Of a DNA stretch of 64,000 nt, positions 8,811 to 16,765 are shown piece after piece (position 1 is the first letter of the stretch; each line of letters opens with the position of its first letter). The translations under genes and the position numbers were made by a program. The notes below the pieces were generated by a model. It made no database searches. It worked only from the letters and a program-made list of their open reading frames with translations, and was not told where the DNA came from. This DNA is from Aphodousia faecalis (GTDB lineage Bacteria > Pseudomonadota > Gammaproteobacteria > Burkholderiales > Burkholderiaceae_F): NCBI GenBank assembly GCA_018712705.1, contig DVGM01000009.1:1-64000 (forward strand), in the 5' to 3' direction.

Positions 8811-9608
8811 ATGCAAAAGATCGCAAACTTTAAATTGCATATATTGGCCCTCATCGTCGTGGTGATAGCCGAAGCCATCGGTACGCAGAAATTCGGACTC
8901 GTTGTGATGCTGCCTTTGCTGTTTGCATTGGTTATCGGCGGCATCATCAGTTTGCCGCGTCTGCACATTTTGAATAAATCGCAAATGGACAGGGCAGCCA
9001 AATTCATGCCGATTGCCATGCTTGTTTTAATTGCCAAGATCGGTCTGGATATCGGTCCGAATCTGGAAATTTTGCTCAATTCCGGTTGGGCACTCATCAT
9101 GCAGGAATTCGGCCACTTCTTCGGCACCCTTATTTTCGGTCTCCCCGTCGCCCTACTTTTGAAAATGAAGCGTGAAGCCATCGGTGCCTGCTATTCCATT
9201 GACCGGGAAGCCAATGTCGCCATCATCGGTGAAAAATTTGGATTAGACAGTGCAGAAGGTCGCGGGGTAATGGGTATGTACATCTGCGGTACCGTTTTCG
9301 GCGCATTGTGGATTTCTTTATTGGCCGGTGTTATTGCCCAATTAGACATTTTCCATCCGCACGCTTTGGCCATGGGCGCCGGTATTGGTTCGGCCAGTAT
9401 GATGGCCGCAGGCGTTGGTTCGATTGTCGCCTCCTATCCGCATGAAGCGCAGCTGGTTCAAGCGTACGCTGCCGCAGCCAATCTGATGACCTCGATTCTC
9501 GGCATTTACTTCGCACTCTTTGTTTCGCTGCCGGTCACGATCAAAATCTACGAATTCTTTACCGGCGACAAGCGTGTTGAAAACAAAAACGCCCAAGCTG
9601 AAATTTAA
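8811..9608 (+). CDS. DUF3100-type integral membrane protein
   Basis: 265 residues, almost entirely hydrophobic with about seven or eight membrane segments. The conserved Gly-rich stretch ALAMGAGIGSASMMAAGVGS and FPREANVA-like IDREANVAIIGEKFGLD recall DUF3100 membrane proteins, which often neighbour M20 amidohydrolases. Substrate unknown; transport of an amidohydrolase substrate or product is an inference. ATG at 8811 follows AAAAGGAC. First gene of a three-gene operon with the small membrane protein at 9643 and the M20 hydrolase at 10137. Confidence 0.7.
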   Translation: MQKIANFKLHILALIVVVIAEAIGTQKFGLVVMLPLLFALVIGGIISLPRLHILNKSQMDRAAKFMPIAMLVLIAKIGLDIGPNLEILLNSGWALIMQEFGHFFGTLIFGLPVALLLKMKREAIGACYSIDREANVAIIGEKFGLDSAEGRGVMGMYICGTVFGALWISLLAGVIAQLDIFHPHALAMGAGIGSASMMAAGVGSIVASYPHEAQLVQAYAAAANLMTSILGIYFALFVSLPVTIKIYEFFTGDKRVENKNAQAEI

Positions 9609-9642
9609 TCAGGCAACCTAACGAACGGAAAAGGAAAATATC

Positions 9643-10107
9643 ATGTTAGCTTATCTCGAAAAAATGAAAGACATCCTGTTTATTCTGGTTGTGACGGCTG
9701 CCTATTCTGTCATCGCACATACGGTCGGCAGCAACGGCGATTTAGCAGCCGGTTCGATCGGTGCTCTTGTCTTGGTCGTTATTACGGTTATCGGTATTGT
9801 CATCAGTTGGCTGCCGGGCTTTAAGATGCTTCCCATGGTGTTTTGGGTCTCGATTGTCGCGGTTGTTGTCTCCATGCCGCAATTTCCCCTGAGTGATTGG
9901 ATTCTGGCTCAGACGAAAAATGTCGGCTTTTTATCGATTACGACGCCCATTCTTGCTTACGGCGGCCTATGCTTAGGCAAGGATCTACAAGCTTTCAAGC
10001 AACTGTCTTGGCGCATCGTTCCGGTCGCTTTGGCAGTTGCCGCCGGCAGCTTCATCTGTGCCACGGCTTTGGCTGAATTGATGCTGCATCTGGAAGGTAT
10101 TTTCTAA
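9643..10107 (+). CDS. small integral membrane protein, partner of the DUF3100 protein
   Basis: 154 residues with four to five predicted membrane helices (around 10-28, 36-56, 62-78, 95-112 and 122-148). It has its own ribosome site (GGAAAAGGAAAAT) and starts 34 bp after the DUF3100 gene. Motifs TTPILAYGGLCLGKDL resemble the second half of bipartite carriers, so the two proteins may form one split transporter. Not recognised as a named family; function inferred only from linkage. Confidence 0.6.
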   Translation: MLAYLEKMKDILFILVVTAAYSVIAHTVGSNGDLAAGSIGALVLVVITVIGIVISWLPGFKMLPMVFWVSIVAVVVSMPQFPLSDWILAQTKNVGFLSITTPILAYGGLCLGKDLQAFKQLSWRIVPVALAVAAGSFICATALAELMLHLEGIF

Positions 10108-10136
10108 AGAATTCTTTGAATGAAAGGAAGGTTCAA

Positions 10137-11453
10137 ATGAATAAAGCGCAATTAAAAGAAGCGGTCTGCAAGGCCATAGATGCCCGCTTTGAAGATGTTG
10201 AAAAATTGGCAATGGACATCTTTGCTGAGCCTGAACTTGGCTTTAAGGAACAAAAGACCTCTGCCAAAGTAAAAGCTACCTTTGATGCCCTTGGCCTAGC
10301 CCATACGGATGGTTGGGGCATCACGGGTGTGAAGGCTCGTGTCAAAGGGAAAAAGTCTCGCAAAACTGTTGCGCTTTTGGGCGAACTCGATGCCATTGTC
10401 TGCCGGGATCACCCGAACGCTGATCCTGTGACGGGCGCGGCTCACTGCTGTGGTCACAACGTACAAATCGGCAATCTTCTTGCAGTAGCCATGGCCTTTA
10501 AAGATGCCGACATCATGAAGTACCTTGACGGTGATGTCGTCTTTTTCGCAGTGCCTGCCGAAGAATACGTGGAAATTGACTATCGCAACGGTCTTCGCGA
10601 AAAAGGCCAACTGCGTTATTTAGGCGGTAAAGCGGAAATCATTGCTCAAGGCGGCTTTGATGATGTGGACATGGCCATGCAGATGCACGTGGACCCGACT
10701 GACAATCCCAATGGAGAATTCCAGGTGGGAGCAAGTTGCAACGGCTTCATCGGTAAATTAATCGAGTACCGCGGTAAGGCCGCTCACGCTGCCGGCGCTC
10801 CCGATAAAGGGGTTAACGCCTTAAATGCGGCCATGATGGGTGTGATGGGTGTCAATGCCATTCGTGAAACGTTCCGTGATGACGACTGTGTTCGTTTCCA
10901 CCCGATCATTAACGCCGGGGGTGACCTGGTTAATGTCATCCCTGATCGCGTAAAGATGGAAAGCTATGTGCGCGCAGCCAAGCTTGATGCGCTCACCCGA
11001 TACAACAAAGCCATCAATCGTGCGCTTAAGGCCGGGGGCGACGCCATTGGAGCCAGTTGTGAAATTCAAGATTTACCCGGCTACTTACCGTTGCGCCCCG
11101 ATGAAAACTTCCGCGATGTATTGAGAGCGAACGCTCAGGAAGTATTCGGAAAGGAAAATGTGGTTGAAGGCGTTCACTCTGCAGGCTCTACCGACATGGG
11201 CGATGTGTCGCATTTGATGCCTGTCGTGCATCCCTGGGTGGGCTGCGTAAAGGGCGTCTTACATGGTGCAAGCTACAACTTCGACAATAAGGAAGCGGGC
11301 TTAAAGAAGACGGCAAAAGTATTGGCCATGACCATCATTGATTTACTGGCCGATGATGCACAAGAAGCCCAACGCATTTGCGACAACTTTAAACCTGTCT
11401 TAACGAAAGAAAGCTATTGCGAATACATGGACTCCATCTCCAAAGCCCATTAG
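10137..11453 (+). CDS. M20 family amidohydrolase (AbgB/M20D-like)
   Basis: 438 residues from ATG at 10137, preceded by AAAGGAAGG. The M20D pattern is clear: EPELGFKE near residue 30, LLGELDAI, a Cys-His metal motif CCGHN, the catalytic Glu pair in VPAEEYVE, a dimerisation domain with the conserved His in GKAAHAAGAP, VNVIPDRVKM, and the distal STDMGDVSH. Such enzymes split N-acyl or aminobenzoyl amino acids or aminoacyl amides. The pattern is closer to AbgB-type than to IAA-amino-acid hydrolases. Follows the two membrane proteins at short spacing and ends at a strong terminator. Confidence 0.85.
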   Translation: MNKAQLKEAVCKAIDARFEDVEKLAMDIFAEPELGFKEQKTSAKVKATFDALGLAHTDGWGITGVKARVKGKKSRKTVALLGELDAIVCRDHPNADPVTGAAHCCGHNVQIGNLLAVAMAFKDADIMKYLDGDVVFFAVPAEEYVEIDYRNGLREKGQLRYLGGKAEIIAQGGFDDVDMAMQMHVDPTDNPNGEFQVGASCNGFIGKLIEYRGKAAHAAGAPDKGVNALNAAMMGVMGVNAIRETFRDDDCVRFHPIINAGGDLVNVIPDRVKMESYVRAAKLDALTRYNKAINRALKAGGDAIGASCEIQDLPGYLPLRPDENFRDVLRANAQEVFGKENVVEGVHSAGSTDMGDVSHLMPVVHPWVGCVKGVLHGASYNFDNKEAGLKKTAKVLAMTIIDLLADDAQEAQRICDNFKPVLTKESYCEYMDSISKAH

Positions 11454-11471
11454 TTCCTTCAAAATAGTGAC

Positions 11472-11507
11472 AAGTGGCCGACAGTTTCCCCTGGCGGCCA
11501 CTTTTTT
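11472..11507 (+). terminator. terminator after the AbgB-like gene
   Basis: 9-bp stem AAGTGGCCG/CGGCCACTT followed by T6. Confidence 0.9.
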
Positions 11508-11640
11508 GGATTCGAGAACAAAATTGTTTTAAGCCCATTTTTGAAATAATTTTTTAGTAGATACTACTCAGAAAAACTTATCAATTAGGGTTTTCAATCA
11601 TTTCGACTAAACGGATATTCAGCGAAGATACGCCTTGAAA

Positions 11641-11657
11641 AACGTTTATCAAACGTT
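11641..11657. promoter_or_regulatory. perfect palindrome upstream of the DcuC-like gene
   Basis: AACGTTTATCAAACGTT: two perfect 7-bp half-sites (AACGTTT/AAACGTT) around a 3-bp centre, 40 bp before the DcuC-like start codon. It has operator-like size and position; the regulator is unknown. Confidence 0.5.
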
Positions 11658-11696
11658 CCCCCTTTTTTTGTATTTGCCTTTCACGAGGAGCTTACG

Positions 11697-13076
11697 ATGA
11701 CCGGCATTGTTATCGTTATTATCTCTGTTGTGGCAGCGGCATACCTCATCGTTAAGAAGTATTACGCTCCGGGTGCCCTGCTGTTTGTAGGTCTTATCAC
11801 CCTTGCCGTTGTGACACTTATTTCTCCCGATCCTATTCTCACCGGTAAGAAAGCCACTCATTTGGCCGGCTTGGATGTTATTCAGATCGTGACCAACCTC
11901 TTGCAAAGCCGCGCTGCCGGCCTTGGCATGAACATCATGATCATTGGTGGCTTTGCCTCCTATATGGATCGTATCGGCGCAGCCGGCGCTCTTGTCCGCT
12001 TGAGCGTTAAACCGCTGTCTTATATGCATTCGCCCTACTTGATCATGGTATTGGGTACGATGATCAGCATCGCCTTGAATGTATTTATTCCGTCTGCAGC
12101 CGGCTTGGCGCTGTTGCTCATGGTTTCGATGTACCCGATCCTTTTAGCGGGTGGCGTCTCTCGTCAATCGGCTGCTGCCAGTATCGTCATGAGCGGTTGC
12201 GTCTGCTTGGGACCGTCCGGTGCCAACAACCTCTTGGGCTCTGAATTGACCAATATGCACGTGATGGACTTCTTCTTGAATGTCCAATGGATCATCGCCT
12301 GGCCTGCATTGATCGTGCTTTTCATTTCCCACTATTTCATCCAACAATGGTTTGATAAGCGCGATCTCGCCAGTGGCAAAATCACCAAGGAAGACTTCCT
12401 CGCCACTGCTTCTAGCGCTGAAAGCAAGCAACCTGACGCTCCCGCTTTCTATGCATTCTTCCCGTTGATTCCGGTGATCATGCTCTTTGTATTCTCACCC
12501 TTGATGTACAAAGGCATTCGCATGGAAGTGGTGACCGCGCTCTTGTGCTCAACCCTTTTTGCTTTGGTTATTCACGGCATTCGCACTCGCAGCCTCAAGG
12601 AATGCTTGGCTTCGCTTAAGGCTTTTGCTCAAGGCATGGGCAAGGTGTTCACCTCAACCGTGTTCTTAATCGTGTGCGCCGAAGTGTTCGCTCAAGGCTT
12701 GACGAAATCCGGCGGTATCGACACGATCATTCAAGCGGTCTCCAGCATGGATGCGGGTGCTATCGCCCTTTACACCGCCATGGTCGTCATCGTCGCTTTG
12801 GCCTCTTTTGTGACGGGGTCGGGCAACGCCTCGTTCTTTAGCTTCGCTCCGATGATTCCGGATGCTGCTTTAACCGTTGGCGCCAACGCTGCCTTCATGA
12901 TTTCGCCCCTGCAATTGATCAGCGGCATCATGCGTTCTTCAAGTCCTGTGGCTGGCGTCACCATTGCCGTCTCAGGTTTAAGTGGTTTGGATCCGTTCGT
13001 GGTGGTTCGCCGCTCCATCCCCGTCATGTTCTTGACTGGTATCGCGGTCTACTTCAGCGCCATGATTCATATTTAA
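11697..13076 (+). CDS. DcuC-family C4-dicarboxylate / anion transporter
   Basis: 459 residues, about twelve hydrophobic segments with a central hydrophilic loop near residues 220-250. It resembles the DcuC family (COG3069): the opening YLIVKKYYAPGALLFVG and later GSGNASFFSF and SPVAGVTIAVSGLSG. DcuC in E. coli carries succinate/fumarate anaerobically. Here, between two M20 amidohydrolases, the cargo may be a peptide, amino-acid conjugate or dicarboxylate product; that is inference. ATG at 11697 follows GAGGAG. A palindrome lies 40 bp upstream and a strong terminator 25 bp downstream. Confidence 0.8.
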   Translation: MTGIVIVIISVVAAAYLIVKKYYAPGALLFVGLITLAVVTLISPDPILTGKKATHLAGLDVIQIVTNLLQSRAAGLGMNIMIIGGFASYMDRIGAAGALVRLSVKPLSYMHSPYLIMVLGTMISIALNVFIPSAAGLALLLMVSMYPILLAGGVSRQSAAASIVMSGCVCLGPSGANNLLGSELTNMHVMDFFLNVQWIIAWPALIVLFISHYFIQQWFDKRDLASGKITKEDFLATASSAESKQPDAPAFYAFFPLIPVIMLFVFSPLMYKGIRMEVVTALLCSTLFALVIHGIRTRSLKECLASLKAFAQGMGKVFTSTVFLIVCAEVFAQGLTKSGGIDTIIQAVSSMDAGAIALYTAMVVIVALASFVTGSGNASFFSFAPMIPDAALTVGANAAFMISPLQLISGIMRSSSPVAGVTIAVSGLSGLDPFVVVRRSIPVMFLTGIAVYFSAMIHI

Positions 13077-13100
13077 CGGTTAAAAACTTATGGAAACAAG

Positions 13101-13145
13101 CACCACCCGAAGAACAAATGACATCTCGGGTGGTGTTTTCGTTTT
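13101..13145 (+). terminator. terminator after the DcuC-like gene
   Basis: 10-bp perfect stem CACCACCCGA/TCGGGTGGTG followed by TTTTCGTTTT. Confidence 0.9.
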
Positions 13146-13174
13146 GAACATTGTTCATTGATAGGAAGTAGAAA

Positions 13175-14452
13175 ATGGATAAAACAATTTTTGACGAAAT
13201 GATCGCCACTCGTCGTCATTTGCATACCATTCCGGAAGAAGGCTGGACGGAGTTTGAAACAACCTATTTGGTTGCTCAGCGCTTAAAAGAATTGGGTTAC
13301 ACCGATATCCGTTTGGGCACCCAAATTATCAATCCTGAAAACGTCTTGGGCCGCAACGAAAAGACAGTCGCTGAAGCCATTAAACGCGCCGAGGGCCATG
13401 GAGTTCCTCATGAATTCATCGAAAAAATTGAAGGCTACACCGGCTGCGTTGCCGTTTTAAACACCGGTCGTCCCGGCCCTGTCACCGCCTTCCGTTTTGA
13501 CATGGACTGCAATCCTGTCGAAGAAACCGACGATCCTGATCACGCTCCTAATCGTTTGGGATTCCGCTCCACTCATCCGGGTTTCATGCACGCTTGCGGC
13601 CACGATGGTCATACCGCCCTGGGCCTTGCTGTCGCTCGCTGGTTGATGGAACACAAAGACGAGCTTAAAGGTACTTTCAAACTCATCTATCAGCCTGCCG
13701 AAGAAGGTGTTCGCGGAGCCGTGGCTATCGTCGGTTCCGGTGTCTTGGATGATGTAGACATCATCGTAGGCTCTCACTGTGGCGGCAAGGTCAAGTTGGG
13801 AGAAGTCGGCTTAGTGCACAAGGGAGTCCTTGCCAGCACCAAATTTGATATCTATTTCAAAGGCACGCCCTCACATGCCGGCAACAATCCTCACAAAGGC
13901 CACAGTGCCCTGTTGGCAGCCAGTGCTACCGCCATGATGATTGTGGGCATTCCGCGCCATGGCGAAGGCGCCTCTCGTGTTGCTGTCGGCAGACTGGTTG
14001 CCGGTGAAGGCCGCAACGTCACGCCTGTTCACGCTTATATGCAAACAGAAGTACGAGGCGAAACGGCAGAGATCAACGATTACCTTTGCCAAAAAATTGA
14101 ACATATCGTCAAAGGTAATGCCGAGTCTTATGAAGTTGAAGGTCGGATTGAGAAAGTGGGCGAAGCCACAACGATTATCGAGTGCCCGGAAGTACTCAAT
14201 GATCTCAAAGAAATTGCCAAGGGCATTCCTGAAGTCAGCAACGTGGTTGATCTCTGCTCGCCCGCCGGCAGTGAAGACTTCACCATGATGTTGCGCCGAG
14301 TGGTAGAACGAGGCGGCGTTGGCGGCATGTTCCGCTGGGGCTGCAACCATCACGGCCACCATCGCTCAGACTTCGATTTGCAAGACACGCAATCCATGCC
14401 GATTGGCTTTGAGGTCTTTACCCGTTACGCAAAGAAAGTTAACGGAATCTAA
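13175..14452 (+). CDS. AbgA-like M20 amidohydrolase (p-aminobenzoyl-glutamate hydrolase subunit A type)
   Basis: 425 residues. The segment order closely follows E. coli AbgA: RRHLHTIPEEGWTEFET, a charged insertion near residues 45-75, TGRPGPVTAFRFDMD, MHACGHDGHTALGL, FQPAEEG-like YQPAEEGVRGA, GTPSHAGNNPHKGHSALLAA, SRVAVGRLVAGEGRNVTP, and PAGSEDFTMMLRRV. Metal ligands Cys/His, Glu-Glu, His and the distal His-rich NHHGHHRSDFD are present. Likely hydrolyses aminobenzoyl-glutamate or related N-acyl amino acids; with the AbgB-like enzyme at 10137 it suggests an Abg-type system without AbgT. ATG at 13175 follows AGGAAG. Confidence 0.85.
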   Translation: MDKTIFDEMIATRRHLHTIPEEGWTEFETTYLVAQRLKELGYTDIRLGTQIINPENVLGRNEKTVAEAIKRAEGHGVPHEFIEKIEGYTGCVAVLNTGRPGPVTAFRFDMDCNPVEETDDPDHAPNRLGFRSTHPGFMHACGHDGHTALGLAVARWLMEHKDELKGTFKLIYQPAEEGVRGAVAIVGSGVLDDVDIIVGSHCGGKVKLGEVGLVHKGVLASTKFDIYFKGTPSHAGNNPHKGHSALLAASATAMMIVGIPRHGEGASRVAVGRLVAGEGRNVTPVHAYMQTEVRGETAEINDYLCQKIEHIVKGNAESYEVEGRIEKVGEATTIIECPEVLNDLKEIAKGIPEVSNVVDLCSPAGSEDFTMMLRRVVERGGVGGMFRWGCNHHGHHRSDFDLQDTQSMPIGFEVFTRYAKKVNGI

Positions 14453-14470
14453 CGCTCCTTTTCTTTGACC

Positions 14471-14506
14471 AGCTCCCAGAAAATGAATTTTTCTGGGAGC
14501 TTTTTA
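14471..14506 (+). terminator. terminator after the AbgA-like gene
   Basis: 13-bp perfect stem AGCTCCCAGAAAA/TTTTCTGGGAGCT followed by TTTT. Confidence 0.92.
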
Positions 14507-14514
14507 GTCGTCAG

Positions 14515-14557
14515 AAAAAATAAACGCCTAAAACGCGCGGATGCGAGACAGGCGTTT
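14515..14557 (-). terminator. terminator of the NrdD-tail mini-gene
   Basis: 8-bp stem AAACGCCT/AGGCGTTT around a 20-nt loop; on the minus strand it runs into TTTATTTTTT. Confidence 0.7.
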
Positions 14558-14575
14558 TTAACAAAATAGACAAAC

Positions 14576-14758
14576 TTACTTTCCTGCTGGCGCCTTTTCG
14601 TCCAAGTGGCACTTGCTTTCTACAAAGCACTTGCGTTCATAGAATTCGCCCTTTTTACCGGTATTGAAGGAAGACACCGGGCGGTGATAGCCCATCACAC
14701 GCGTCCAAACTTCGCAGGGTTGGCGTTCGCTATCCTTTAATTGCACTTGTTCAGCCAT
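14576..14758 (-). CDS. orphan NrdD C-terminal-like small protein (60 aa)
   Basis: 60 residues from ATG at 14758 behind GGAGAG; a longer reading upstream lacks a ribosome site. The core CEVWTRVMGYHRPVSSFNTG and KKGEFYERKCF matches the C-terminal tail of anaerobic ribonucleotide reductase NrdD (pattern: R-x-x-GY-x-RP-x-x-x-x-N-x-GK-x-x-EF). The rest of NrdD (ATP-cone, ten-stranded barrel, glycyl-radical loop) is absent, and no activase gene is adjacent. Such mini-proteins are often annotated as anaerobic ribonucleoside-triphosphate reductase in Burkholderiales. Its own promoter carries a candidate NrdR box pair, arguing for a real role in dNTP metabolism. Function unknown. Confidence 0.75.
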   Translation of the reverse strand: MAEQVQLKDSERQPCEVWTRVMGYHRPVSSFNTGKKGEFYERKCFVESKCHLDEKAPAGK

Positions 14759-14794
14759 AATTCTCTCCATTCGTTTCAATCTTTCGGTCAGATC

Positions 14795-14848
14795 AATATA
14801 GCACAATAGATAGTGTTCTGTTTAATACTTTTTATCAATATGTTCCAT
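14795..14848 (-). promoter_or_regulatory. candidate NrdR box pair with -10 element
   Basis: Read on the minus strand, ACACTATCTATTGTGC (14801-14816) closely matches the NrdR box (about ACACWATATATWGTGT). A weaker second box at 14833-14848 is centred exactly 32 bp away, the helical spacing usual for NrdR. The first box abuts a TATATT -10 (14795-14800), so binding would block RNA polymerase. nrdR itself is in this window (55034). Confidence 0.6.
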
Positions 14849-15024
14849 AGTTTATTGACATCATCGCGTTTCAATTAAGAGGTGTCCGGCTATTTTTTCT
14901 TTAATTCTTCCGAGTAAATCTCTATTTTCTCGCGAATCATAATTGTGACGATATACAATTACGGTATTCACAACACCGTTCGAATTCTTCGATCGGTTAT
15001 TTTCTTTTTTCCCGCGGGTGAGAC

Positions 15025-15630
15025 ATGAAATACTTTGATTTTGAACTTCTGGGTATCAAGCGCAAGTTGCCTTTCGTTAAAGTCGCAGGCAGACTCGCTT
15101 TGGCCAGTTTTGTCGTTATTTCCGACACTGAGCTTGTAAAGGCAGCTGCCCCCGAACTTGTTAAGCGCTTGCCTGAAGTGGATCTTTTACTCACAGCGGA
15201 AGCCAAAGGCATTATTCTTGCCTACGAAATGAGCCGTATCATGGGAATGGAAAATTTTGTTGTCGCCCGCAAGAGCTACAAACCCTACATGCAAAATGCA
15301 CTTTCCCATACCTTACGTTCCGTCACCACGCAAAAAGAACAAACGCTTTGGCTTGATGGACATGAAGCTGAACGTATCCGCGGTAAACGGGTTGCTATCA
15401 TTGATGACGTTTTCGCAACGGGTGAATCGCTTGCCGCTGTAGAAGCGCTTGCCACAGCGGCCGGTGCCAAAGTTGTCGCCCGCGCTGCCATTTTAGCTGA
15501 ATTGGAATCTGTCGGTAGACCGGATTTGATTTACCTGAAAGAACACTATGTGTTCCGTGCGGAAGATGATGGCACGTTTACACCGATCAAAACACTAAAA
15601 GAAATGGAAGAGGCAAAGAACGCCAAATAA
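15025..15630 (+). CDS. adenine-type phosphoribosyltransferase
   Basis: 201 residues of the type I PRTase fold. The PRPP-binding loop is RVAIIDDVFATGESL (residues ~122-137), and the N-terminal part LLLTAEAKGIILAYEMSR matches adenine/xanthine phosphoribosyltransferases. It attaches ribose-5-phosphate to a purine base in salvage. The base specificity (adenine most likely) is inferred. ATG at 15025 follows GGTGAG. Two hairpin terminators follow. Confidence 0.8.
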   Translation: MKYFDFELLGIKRKLPFVKVAGRLALASFVVISDTELVKAAAPELVKRLPEVDLLLTAEAKGIILAYEMSRIMGMENFVVARKSYKPYMQNALSHTLRSVTTQKEQTLWLDGHEAERIRGKRVAIIDDVFATGESLAAVEALATAAGAKVVARAAILAELESVGRPDLIYLKEHYVFRAEDDGTFTPIKTLKEMEEAKNAK

Positions 15631-15637
15631 AATAAAA

Positions 15638-15723
15638 CCGGTCCAAAATTCAATCGAATTCGGACCGGCTTTTCAATATATCGAAGACCGGGAACTCATG
15701 GTATCCGAGTGTCCCGGTTTTTT
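15638..15723 (+). terminator. tandem terminator hairpins after the PRTase gene
   Basis: First stem CCGGTCC/GGACCGG (15638-15644, 15662-15668) followed by CTTTT. Second stem ACCGGGA/TCCCGGT (15687-15693, 15712-15718) followed by T5. They separate this gene from the convergent transporter gene. Confidence 0.8.
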
Positions 15724-15734
15724 AGCACCTACAA

Positions 15735-16670
15735 TTAGTGATCGCGAGCCTCTTTATGACGCAAGTGACGTTGCAGGCCTTCGGGCGTGTGCTTGGCTTC
15801 TTCCAAAGCACGTTGTTTTTCTTGACGAGTGAAGTAACTGGCCAAAATACCGGCCACCACAATCATCACCATACCGCCGATAACCGCCATGCTGACACTG
15901 TCACCAAAAACGAAAACACCCATTAGTGTCGAGAACAAAATAACGGTGTACTGCAGTGCGCCACTTAGGACAAGATTGCCTCGGCTAAAGGCAATTGTCA
16001 GGAAGAACTGGGCACAGGTCGAGCAAATCACAAACCCTGCGATAGCCACTGCGGCAACCCATGTCGGCATGGTAAAGCCACCATTGATCAAGGTACCAGT
16101 GAGACCGCAAAGCGTGCCGACTAAAACAAAATAAAAGAGAATTCGCAGCTCCGGCTCCTTCATTAGACCCAAGCGTTTTACGTAAGTCGTAGCCACTGCC
16201 GTGCAGAAACCGGCCGCCAAACCCACACCGGCCGCAAAGTATTCATCTGGCGTAATGGTTGGTGAGAGCATCACAACCACACCGAAAAAGCCTAATAAGA
16301 GCGTTGAAAGCAACTTCCAGTTAATCCCTTTGCGCTGCGACATCATAATACCGATCGTAAAACAGCCGATAAACAAAGGAGAGGTGTAGTTCAGCGTCAT
16401 TGCCAAACCGACATTGAGATGTGAAATGGAATAAATCCCTGCCATCACAGCGCCGGCTCCCACAAAAGAGCGGATCATATGATCAACCGGGTGGGCAGTA
16501 TGCACGGTGATATGCTGTATGCGCATCATCGTGTAAAAAATGATTAAACCAAAAATGGAGCGGTAGAAAAGAACTTCAAAAGAACCTATCCCCTCAATGC
16601 TAGCGAATTTAATACAAACCGCATAGAGGGCAAAAAACATAGCCGCGACAACCATCCACAATGACTGCAT
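15735..16670 (-). CDS. EamA/DMT-family transporter
   Basis: 311 residues with ten predicted membrane helices in two repeats, the usual DMT (EamA) plan. It begins MQSLWMVVAAMFFALYAVCI and has the typical FYRSIFGLIIFY segment and the end-of-repeat pattern LGFFGVVVMLSP. The C-terminal tail is charged and cytosolic. Inner-membrane exporter or permease of unknown substrate. A terminator-like T-rich end separates it from the NMO/nicotinamidase-like pair upstream. Confidence 0.85.
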   Translation of the reverse strand: MQSLWMVVAAMFFALYAVCIKFASIEGIGSFEVLFYRSIFGLIIFYTMMRIQHITVHTAHPVDHMIRSFVGAGAVMAGIYSISHLNVGLAMTLNYTSPLFIGCFTIGIMMSQRKGINWKLLSTLLLGFFGVVVMLSPTITPDEYFAAGVGLAAGFCTAVATTYVKRLGLMKEPELRILFYFVLVGTLCGLTGTLINGGFTMPTWVAAVAIAGFVICSTCAQFFLTIAFSRGNLVLSGALQYTVILFSTLMGVFVFGDSVSMAVIGGMVMIVVAGILASYFTRQEKQRALEEAKHTPEGLQRHLRHKEARDH

Positions 16671-16765
16671 GATTAGACTTTTTCGTAAGGGTTAACGATC
16701 AATAAAGTGTAGTCCTAAAAAAAGAGGCCCTCAAGCCTCCTTTTTTAACTAAACTCAAAAATCCT

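Noticed and set aside
8711..9181. 156-codon minus-strand ORF over the DUF3100 gene
   Set aside because: Overlaps a clear membrane-protein gene with a good ribosome site and has no family resemblance.
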